This document shows positions 1 to 5,064 of a stretch of DNA of 15,119 nucleotides, piece by piece. The notes beneath the pieces are model-generated. The model was given only the letters and a program-made list of their open reading frames with translations. It ran no database searches and was not told the DNA's origin. How positions within the stretch are numbered: position 1 is the first letter of the stretch; each line of letters begins with the position of its first letter. The stretch is from Nitrospiria bacterium (GTDB lineage: Bacteria > Nitrospirota > CAKKRA01 > 9FT-COMBO-42-15), in the NCBI GenBank assembly GCA_919902475.1, contig CAKKRA010000210.1:1-15119 (forward strand), written 5' to 3'. The translations under genes were made by a program, and so were the position numbers.

Positions 1-2
1 CT

Positions 3-53
3 CCCGGCCAGTACCCTGTCCAATGGGAAGATGCCGTTAAGTGGCTATTATAG
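3..53 (+). CDS. C-terminal end of an unidentified upstream gene (partial)
   Basis: The third reading frame is open from the left edge to a TAG stop at 51-53 and encodes a protein-like tail, PGQYPVQWEDAVKWLL. Its Trp, Glu/Asp and aliphatic content looks more like real protein than the overlapping frame over the same bases. Only about 16 residues are visible, so neither the family nor the length can be given. It implies that a plus-strand gene ends here and that the ATG at position 31 in the other frame is not a genuine start. Confidence 0.4.
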   Translation, partial: PGQYPVQWEDAVKWLL

Positions 54-90
54 ACCCCATTTCATTCTGACCCCATTTCATCCATTTCAT
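53..90. repeat. Three copies of CCATTTCAT
   Basis: CCATTTCAT occurs at 57-65, 73-81 and 82-90. The first two copies lie within a longer repeated GACCCCATTTCAT (53-65 and 69-81, 16-base period). The patch starts at the stop codon of the upstream partial gene and ends where the Tim44-like reading frame becomes recognisable. It may be a slippage or recombination scar. Confidence 0.55.
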
Positions 91-315
91 CTTTCATCTG
101 CACAGAAGGCATTTAAACGGAATAATGAAATAATAAGACAGGATGAATATGTTGCGCCATCTGAGCATTACTGGACATTCGGCAGGAAAGAGAATCAGTG
201 GCTTTTGAAGGAGGTGCTCCCCTCTGCATCCCGAATTGCCGGCAAGGCTGATATTGATGAGGATGCCACAAAAGAGCAGATAGAGTGGTACCATACAAAG
301 GACAGGGCGCTGTAA
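91..315 (+). pseudogene. C-terminal remnant of a Tim44-like domain protein
   Basis: Frame 1 is open from the window edge to TAA at 313-315. From about base 91 it resembles the end of bacterial Tim44-like domain proteins: an Ile-Ile-Arg-Gln-Asp turn, then SEHYWTFGRKENQWLLKEV, matching the family pattern of a Tyr-Trp-Thr-Phe strand followed by Trp-x-Leu. The last residues are acidic and helical. I see no ATG, GTG or TTG in frame between 91 and the Tim44-like core. The only in-frame ATG (position 31) overlaps another coding frame and would translate the repeat patch. I infer a 5'-truncated remnant; an assembly join or frameshift is the alternative. The gene converges on the glycosyltransferase with only 6 bases between stops. 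Confidence 0.4.
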
Positions 316-321
316 ATATTC

Positions 322-1005
322 TTATGACCTTTTACTCCACAAACAACTCTTTAAAACAAGTATAGAGATGTTGTAGGTGTCTGCCACCCTTTTGAAGTGG
401 CTCTTTGTTTCTGTTCTATCATTATACACAGCCTTAATAGGCACAGAGGCTATCTTAAAGCCCTTCTTACCTGCCTTGATTAGGATCTCTGACTCTGTCT
501 GAAAGCGTGGAAATTGTATATTGATGTTCTTTAACATACCCGCATCATAAAGCCTGTAGCCTGACTGGGTGTCTGCAATATACTGCCTTGCTGCAACAGA
601 GATTAATATGACACCGACAATATTGCACCTGTATCTGTATTTTGGCATGCAGGATCTGTCATGCATCCTTGAGCCGACAATAATCTGATGCTTGCCCTCT
701 TCATATTTTTCTATGAGTTTCGGCATCTCATCAGGATAGTGCTGGCCGTCTGCATCAATGGTAATCACTGCATCGCAATTATTTTCTATGGCATATCTGA
801 AGCCTGTTTTTAATGCATCACCCTTGCCAAGATTCTCGCTTTGCCTTATGACTACTGCGCCTGCTGCCTCTGCTGCAGCAGATGTATTGTCTTTAGAGCC
901 GTCATCAATTACAAGCACATCATGAATATATTTTTTTGCGCCGGTAACAACATCTCCAACTGTATCCTCTGCATTATATGCAGGTATAACAACACACAAT
1001 TTCAT
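322..1005 (-). CDS. Family 2 glycosyltransferase, dolichol-phosphate-mannose-synthase-like
   Basis: 227 residues, a complete GT-A catalytic domain. It opens with KLCVVIPAYNAEDTVGDVV, the nucleotide-sugar-binding start of GT2 enzymes. Asp34-Asp35-Gly follows, then the metal-binding Asp84-Ala-Asp86-Gly-Gln (DXD-type), Gly111-Ser-Arg, and the acceptor-side Asp145-Thr-Gln-Ser-Gly-Tyr-Arg with a downstream TESEILIKAGKKGFKIASVP strand. This order is typical of polyprenyl-phosphate sugar transferases and related enzymes that make lipid-linked sugars. No C-terminal membrane pair of the GtrB type is present, so it is probably a peripheral cytoplasmic enzyme. It starts with ATG 9 bases after the ATP-grasp stop, with an AAGGA further upstream inside the end of that gene, so the two are one transcription unit. 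Donor and acceptor cannot be told from sequence. Confidence 0.9.
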   Translation of the reverse strand: MKLCVVIPAYNAEDTVGDVVTGAKKYIHDVLVIDDGSKDNTSAAAEAAGAVVIRQSENLGKGDALKTGFRYAIENNCDAVITIDADGQHYPDEMPKLIEKYEEGKHQIIVGSRMHDRSCMPKYRYRCNIVGVILISVAARQYIADTQSGYRLYDAGMLKNINIQFPRFQTESEILIKAGKKGFKIASVPIKAVYNDRTETKSHFKRVADTYNISILVLKSCLWSKRS

Positions 1006-1014
1006 TTACTGTTA

Positions 1015-2187
1015 TCAGTTCCTTTCCTTTAAGTATCTCCGCATGTCCTTATTATAAAGAAGGGTCAGAAGGGATAAAATTCTGCCAATAGTTGGCAGAG
1101 GGTCTTTCAAAGAGATTATATCATCCTTTGTTTTCTTATCAAAGAATTTAAAAAAGCTCGGCTTCATCTTAAATCTCTCAGGGTTTGATATAAAGTGCAT
1201 TATGTCGCCTGGCAGGAGATAGCGCGATCTCAGACCTGTTTTATATGTGGTTACCGGCTCAAAGCCCTCTCCCATTGCCATCCTATAAAGCAGATACGGA
1301 AAATCCACGCCAGAATATATTGCAAGCGAAAGCGAGCCCCAGAAGCGAGGGTTTATCTCCATAAGTTTTGGTTTATTGTCCCTCGGGTCTACTTTAAACT
1401 CCACCATTGCAACGCCATACCACTTTATGGAAGAGAGTAGTTTTACAGCAAGCTCTTTTACCTCATCATTTACAACAGACTCACGCAATGTGCTTGGCCC
1501 TCCAGTAATAGGATATTCCCTTAACCTCTTGTGGACAAATACAGCTTTTAATTGTGTGTTCCTGTCAAATAAACATGAGACACCAAAGGCATCGCCGCCT
1601 TGAGGGATATATTCCTGTATTAAGGGAAAGGGATATTTGCTGTGAACTTCTTTGTATGAAGAAATAAGCTCATTTTTATTTTTTATATATCTTATGCCAT
1701 AAGAGCCTGAGCTCATCCTCGGTTTTATTACAACAGGAAAATCAATGTCAGCAGTTTTTTTTTCAAGCTCCTCAATATCATTTATAAATATTGTCTGAGG
1801 GATAGGGATACCAATGCCCTTAGCGTTCTTTATTGTCTCTGCCTTGTCAGATGCCTTTGAAATTAGATTATGCTCTGCAAAGGGAAATTTTGTAAGCCCT
1901 TCAAACCTCTTTATATTCTTTGCAATAAGCAGAAGCGTAGACTCCTCAGGAGTTATCAAAACATCATATCTTTCTTTTTTCAATTCCTTTTCAAGGAAAT
2001 CAAGAAATTCATCCGGACTTCTTTTTGGCGAGGGATAAATTACGCGCCTTTTTGCATATCTTGAAAACAGGGCAGTGGAGAGCCTTGTTGATTCGCCGAC
2101 AGAAACATCAATCCCCTTTTCTCCCAGAGACCTTACAACTGACAGGGTCTTGTGCCAGTATCCGTCTGTTACAAAAACCTTTGGCAT
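1015..2187 (-). CDS. ATP-grasp domain ligase, carbamoyl-phosphate-synthase-like fold
   Basis: 390 residues. An N-terminal Rossmann-like preATP-grasp domain (about 1-110, starting MPKVFVTDGYWHKTLSVVRS) leads into the ATP-grasp fold. Visible nucleotide-site elements are Lys155 in VVIKP, the flexible Gly-rich loop SSGSYG at 159-164, the hinge QEYIPQGG at 191-198, and metal ligands Glu263 (MVEFKVD) and Glu277/Asn279 (MEINPRFWGS). Family members activate a carboxylate as acyl phosphate and join it to an amine or similar nucleophile; the substrate is unknown. The C-terminal 80 residues are basic and less conserved. The ATG fits the family N-terminus, but no Shine-Dalgarno precedes it. It is first in a two-gene unit with the glycosyltransferase, suggesting modification of a surface glycan, glycolipid or small metabolite. 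Confidence 0.88.
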   Translation of the reverse strand: MPKVFVTDGYWHKTLSVVRSLGEKGIDVSVGESTRLSTALFSRYAKRRVIYPSPKRSPDEFLDFLEKELKKERYDVLITPEESTLLLIAKNIKRFEGLTKFPFAEHNLISKASDKAETIKNAKGIGIPIPQTIFINDIEELEKKTADIDFPVVIKPRMSSGSYGIRYIKNKNELISSYKEVHSKYPFPLIQEYIPQGGDAFGVSCLFDRNTQLKAVFVHKRLREYPITGGPSTLRESVVNDEVKELAVKLLSSIKWYGVAMVEFKVDPRDNKPKLMEINPRFWGSLSLAIYSGVDFPYLLYRMAMGEGFEPVTTYKTGLRSRYLLPGDIMHFISNPERFKMKPSFFKFFDKKTKDDIISLKDPLPTIGRILSLLTLLYNKDMRRYLKERN

Positions 2188-2188
2188 T

Positions 2189-2205
2189 TGATAAGAAGCT
2201 TATCA
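2189..2205. promoter_or_regulatory. Perfect inverted repeat over the -10 region (operator candidate)
   Basis: TGATAAG-AAG-CTTATCA is a perfect 7+3+7 palindrome that covers the proposed -10 box and start point of the ATP-grasp promoter and ends one base before its ATG codon. A repressor bound there would block RNA polymerase; as RNA it could instead occlude the start codon. The binding protein is unknown. Confidence 0.45.
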
Positions 2206-2226
2206 CAAACAAAATAGGGGTGTCAA
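2199..2226 (-). promoter_or_regulatory. Promoter of the ATP-grasp/glycosyltransferase unit
   Basis: On the minus strand TTGACA (2226-2221) is followed after 16 bases by GATAAG (2204-2199), preceded by TG one base upstream (extended -10 form, TGTGATAAG). Transcription would begin near 2192, leaving only about five bases before the ATG at 2187. No Shine-Dalgarno is present, so a leaderless or near-leaderless message is inferred. Confidence 0.5.
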
Positions 2227-2259
2227 AGGATAAACATTGAAGGAGGGTGATAAAATTTG

Positions 2260-2288
2260 TTTACAAAACAATTTAATCCTGCTATATT
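2260..2288 (+). promoter_or_regulatory. Candidate sigma70 promoter for the histidine-kinase operon
   Basis: TTTACA (2260-2265), a 17-base spacer and TATATT (2283-2288) give a near-consensus sigma70 promoter pointing at the kinase gene. Transcription would start near 2295, leaving an unusually long leader of about 230 bases. In such AT-rich DNA a chance match is possible. Confidence 0.4.
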
Positions 2289-2309
2289 TAACAACAGATA
2301 TCAATTCCT

Positions 2310-2438
2310 TTAAAGAGTTGTTTTATTTTCCATCAACCTTAGCGCTTTTTCAGCCTGTGTGAGGATAATGCGCAACTCAAAAGCACTGACAGCAAGTTGC
2401 TCTGTTTTAAACTCACTACATCTCAAAGTTACAGACAT
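2310..2438 (-). CDS. Unidentified 42-residue small ORF or gene remnant
   Basis: An ATG at 2438 opens a frame that ends with TAA at 2310. The second half, ELRIILTQAEKALRLMENK, would form an amphipathic helix like the last helix of small helical-bundle proteins; I do not recognise the family. The ribosome site is weak, and an in-frame TGA lies seven codons upstream of the ATG, so this may be the tail of a decayed gene. It lies antisense to the predicted leader of the kinase operon. Confidence 0.2.
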   Translation of the reverse strand: MSVTLRCSEFKTEQLAVSAFELRIILTQAEKALRLMENKTTL

Positions 2439-2524
2439 CTCTACAGAAAATATCCAATATCAATTAAAAGGCTGTGTAAAATTAACCTTAAAACATAAAG
2501 AGGAATGTTATTAGGGATACTTTA

Positions 2525-4147
2525 ATGATAAGCCAATCAGACCCTCGCCTTATCGCATTGTTCAAAACTATTTCAAAAATAGCAGGCGCTATAACTGTTT
2601 TTGCCGGCGTTATTGTACTTTTTGGCTGGATAATGGATATCACAGCCTTAAAGAGCGTGTTTTCAGGGCTTGTTTCCATGAAGGCTAACACTGCCCTTGC
2701 CTTTGTCCTGTCTGGTCTGTCGCTATGGCTGATGGCAGACACTGCTGTTAGCCGACAGTCGCTGCGGATAATGCAGATTCTTGCATCAGCAGTGGGATTA
2801 ATCGGCCTGCTTACGCTTTGCGAATATCTCTTTGGCTGGGATATGGGGATTGACCAGCTTCTGTTCAATGACACTGCTTCAGGCTCATCTCCTCCGGGGA
2901 GGATGGCGTTTGTAACAGCAGCAAACTTTGCTGCCATCGGCCTTGCGCTGTTAACGCTAAAAACCCGCCGAGGTTTTGGGGCTGCGCAATTCCTAACCCT
3001 ATCAGCAGCCTTTATCTCCATGGTCGCGCTTATTGCCTACATCTATGATGTTAAATCCCTTTATGCTGTCAGTCCATATAGCACTATGGCGCTGCATACA
3101 TCTATTATATTTATTGTTCTCTCTTTTGGCCTTCTTTTTTCACAGCCTGAACGCGGCCTGATGGCTATTATTGCCAGCGATACAGCAGGCGGCATTACGA
3201 TGCGCCGTCTCTTGCCCGCAGCTATCGGCATTCCTGTAGTGGTGGGGTATGTGAGGCTGATGGGGGAGCAGGCAGGCTTTTACGACATCGGTTTTGGATT
3301 GGCGCTCATGGTAGTGGCAAGCATTACCCTTTTGGTCATCTCTGTCTGGTGGAACAGCAGGTCGCTGTATCAGATAGATATTGAGCGTAAAGATGCAGAG
3401 AATGAGATCCGAAAACTGAACGAAGAGCTTGAGCAGCGGGTTCTTCAACGCACTGCCCAGCTTGAGGCTGCAAACAAGGAGCTTGAGGCATTCAGCTATT
3501 CTGTATCGCATGATTTGAGGGCTCCGCTTCGGGCTATTGACGGCTTTTCAAAGATAGTGATGGAGGATTATTATGATAAACTTGATGAAGAGGGCAAGAG
3601 GCAGTTGAATGTTATCAGGGACAATACGCAGAAGATGGGGCAGCTTATTGATGACCTCCTCTCCCTCTCCCGTCTCGGCCGTCAGGAGATGAATTTTGCT
3701 GAAATAAGAATGGACGAACTTGCAAAGGGTGTGTTTGATGAACTCAAGGCGTCTGATGTCCAGAGAAATCTGCAATTTGATATTAAGGCGATTCCCCATG
3801 CCTATGGCGACAGGGCATTGATTCATCAGGTGTTTGCCAATCTCATTTCAAATGCTATCAAATTTACAAGGCCAAAAGATGCGCCAACCATTGAGGTCGG
3901 AGGCTGGAGCGAAGGAGATGAGGATATCTATTATGTCAAGGATAATGGCGTTGGCTTTGATATGCAGTATAAAAATAAGCTATTCGGCGTGTTTCAGCGC
4001 CTGCACAGCGAACCAGAATTTGAAGGGATAGGCGTTGGACTTGCTATTGTGCATCGCATAATCCAGCGGCATGGTGGACGCCTATGGGCAGAAGGAGAGG
4101 TTAATAAAGGCGCAACATTTTATTTCACACTTCCCAAAAGAAAATGA
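2525..4147 (+). CDS. Membrane-bound sensor histidine kinase (phytochrome-type HisKA)
   Basis: 540 residues. The first 280 are very hydrophobic, with about seven or eight predicted membrane helices (near 17-36, 48-70, 83-103, 128-146, 155-174, 187-206, 228-246 and 254-276). No recognisable periplasmic ligand domain is visible, so sensing is probably through the membrane region. A charged coiled coil (285-325) connects to the dimerisation/phosphoacceptor site, His329 in SYSVSHDLRAPLRAIDGFS. The catalytic domain shows the N box with Asn443, DNGVGF at 473-478 and GIGVGLAIV at 501-509. This H-box type is typical of phytochrome-like kinases that pair with Rcp1-type regulators, and such a regulator lies two genes downstream. 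The ATG at 2525 has AGGGA about eight bases upstream. The stop overlaps the next start as ATGA. The signal is unknown. Confidence 0.93.
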   Translation: MISQSDPRLIALFKTISKIAGAITVFAGVIVLFGWIMDITALKSVFSGLVSMKANTALAFVLSGLSLWLMADTAVSRQSLRIMQILASAVGLIGLLTLCEYLFGWDMGIDQLLFNDTASGSSPPGRMAFVTAANFAAIGLALLTLKTRRGFGAAQFLTLSAAFISMVALIAYIYDVKSLYAVSPYSTMALHTSIIFIVLSFGLLFSQPERGLMAIIASDTAGGITMRRLLPAAIGIPVVVGYVRLMGEQAGFYDIGFGLALMVVASITLLVISVWWNSRSLYQIDIERKDAENEIRKLNEELEQRVLQRTAQLEAANKELEAFSYSVSHDLRAPLRAIDGFSKIVMEDYYDKLDEEGKRQLNVIRDNTQKMGQLIDDLLSLSRLGRQEMNFAEIRMDELAKGVFDELKASDVQRNLQFDIKAIPHAYGDRALIHQVFANLISNAIKFTRPKDAPTIEVGGWSEGDEDIYYVKDNGVGFDMQYKNKLFGVFQRLHSEPEFEGIGVGLAIVHRIIQRHGGRLWAEGEVNKGATFYFTLPKRK

Positions 4148-4536
4148 TTACAAAGATGATAAAAGATTCCAGCGATAAAGACCCCCTCACCGCGAAAATA
4201 ATTGGAGCTTGCTATCACGTCCATAATGAATTAGGTCCTGGATTCATCGAGCGTATATATGCAAACGCTCTAAAGAGAGCTTTAGAAAAATTAAGTTTAA
4301 AATATATACCTGAGACGGAGTTCACTGTTAAATATGAAAATCAAAATATTGGGAAATTCAGGGTTGATCTTTTAGTTGAGGATAAAGTAATAGTAGAAAT
4401 GAAAGCAGTTGAAGGGAAAATGCCTAAGATATTTGAAAGCCAGGTAATTTCTTATCTTAAAGCATCTGGAATAAAAGTGGGATTGCTTATTAACTTTGGT
4501 AATCGCAAATGTGAAGTTAGACGATTAATGATATAG
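4144..4536 (+). CDS. GxxExxY family protein
   Basis: 130 residues, the usual length for this family. The name-giving motif is seen as Gly33-Phe-Ile-Glu36-Arg-Ile-Tyr39, after IIGACYHVHNELGPG, which is highly typical. The second half has a nuclease-like core: Asp75 in FRVDLLVED, then Glu85-x-Lys87 in VIVEMKAVE, then the helix SQVISYLKASGIKVGLLINFG. This spacing resembles PD-(D/E)XK folds, but no biochemical role is established for the family and I do not assign nuclease activity. The ATG overlaps the kinase stop (ATGA) and has no good Shine-Dalgarno, so translation is probably coupled to the kinase. The reading frame looks more AT-rich than its neighbours, with many AAA, ATA and TTA codons, which suggests later insertion into the operon. 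These genes often occur as scattered, mobile-looking singletons. Confidence 0.88.
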   Translation: MITKMIKDSSDKDPLTAKIIGACYHVHNELGPGFIERIYANALKRALEKLSLKYIPETEFTVKYENQNIGKFRVDLLVEDKVIVEMKAVEGKMPKIFESQVISYLKASGIKVGLLINFGNRKCEVRRLMI

Positions 4537-4555
4537 AGGACGGTCATCGATTTAA

Positions 4556-4588
4556 TATCACTGTAATCTTATATCTATCGCTGTAATC
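4556..4588 (+). promoter_or_regulatory. Two direct repeats TATCRCTGTAATC upstream of the response regulator
   Basis: TATCACTGTAATC (4556-4568) and TATCGCTGTAATC (4576-4588) differ at one base and start 20 bases apart, about two helical turns. They lie in the 69-base gap before the response-regulator gene, 17 bases upstream of its ATG. The spacing fits a protein dimer binding one DNA face; a fragment of the repeat family seen at 7047-7129 is the alternative. Confidence 0.4.
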
Positions 4589-4605
4589 ATTTAAAGGAGG
4601 GAGAT

Positions 4606-5049
4606 ATGGTAGGTTTAAATGAAGTAGAAATTCTTTTAGTAGAAGACAACCCGAATGACGCAGAGCTTGCACTCAGGTCGCTGAAGAAACACAACCTTGC
4701 CAATAAGATTTTATGGGTAAAGGACGGGGCAGAGGCGCTGGATTTTCTTTTTTCTACCGGCGCATATGCAGACCGAGCAAGCAATACCATCCCAAAGGTT
4801 GTATTGCTTGATTTGAAGCTTCCAAAGATAGACGGTCTGGAGGTCTTACGCAGGATAAAGTCTGATGAAAAAAAGAAGGTAATCCCTGTTGTTGTCCTTA
4901 CATCCTCGCAGGAGGAACAAGACCGCGTTGAGAGTTATAAACTTGGGGTAAACAGCTATATTGTAAAGCCTGTTGAGTTTGAAAAATTTGTTTCTGCAAT
5001 TGAAAAATTAGGGCTTTACTGGATGCTGCTGAACAAGCCGCCGAAATAA
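4606..5049 (+). CDS. Single-domain response regulator, Rcp1 type
   Basis: 147 residues forming one receiver domain with no output domain. Acidic residues Glu13-Asp14 lie in ILLVEDNPNDAELALRSL, the phosphoacceptor is Asp69 in VVLLDLKLP, followed by Thr99 and Lys121-Pro122. The ALDFLFSTGAY insertion after the second helix and the NPND start are characteristic of Rcp1-like regulators that serve phytochrome-type kinases. Such proteins relay phosphate or act through protein contacts, not by binding DNA. A strong AAAGGAGGGAGAT ribosome site fixes the start. It lies 15 bases upstream of the hybrid kinase and downstream of the membrane kinase, consistent with an intermediate in a phosphorelay; that pairing is inferred from gene order and subfamily. 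Confidence 0.93.
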   Translation: MVGLNEVEILLVEDNPNDAELALRSLKKHNLANKILWVKDGAEALDFLFSTGAYADRASNTIPKVVLLDLKLPKIDGLEVLRRIKSDEKKKVIPVVVLTSSQEEQDRVESYKLGVNSYIVKPVEFEKFVSAIEKLGLYWMLLNKPPK

Positions 5050-5064
5050 TATTCAGGAGGGACT

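Larger units (their letters stand above)
2188..2524. other. Divergent intergenic region
   Basis: This 337-base AT-rich gap separates the minus-strand ATP-grasp gene from the plus-strand kinase operon. It holds the minus-strand promoter and palindrome, a plus-strand promoter candidate, an isolated AAGGAGG at 2240-2246 followed by a 19-codon TTG frame that ends at TAA, and a 42-codon minus-strand frame. No RNA gene or riboswitch fold was recognised. The kinase start has AGGGA about eight bases upstream (near 2513). Confidence 0.5.

Noticed and set aside
53..90. CRISPR-like short repeats
   Set aside because: The units are 9-13 bases with almost no spacers and no cas genes nearby; this is a simple repeat.
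31..315. A complete 94-residue gene starting at ATG 31
   Set aside because: The first 20 codons overlap a better protein tail in another frame and then translate a short tandem repeat; only the part after about base 91 looks like protein.
2488..3021. 177-codon open frame opposite the kinase membrane region
   Set aside because: It mirrors the coding frame of a clear histidine kinase, has no recognisable domain, and is rich in residues expected from reverse reading.
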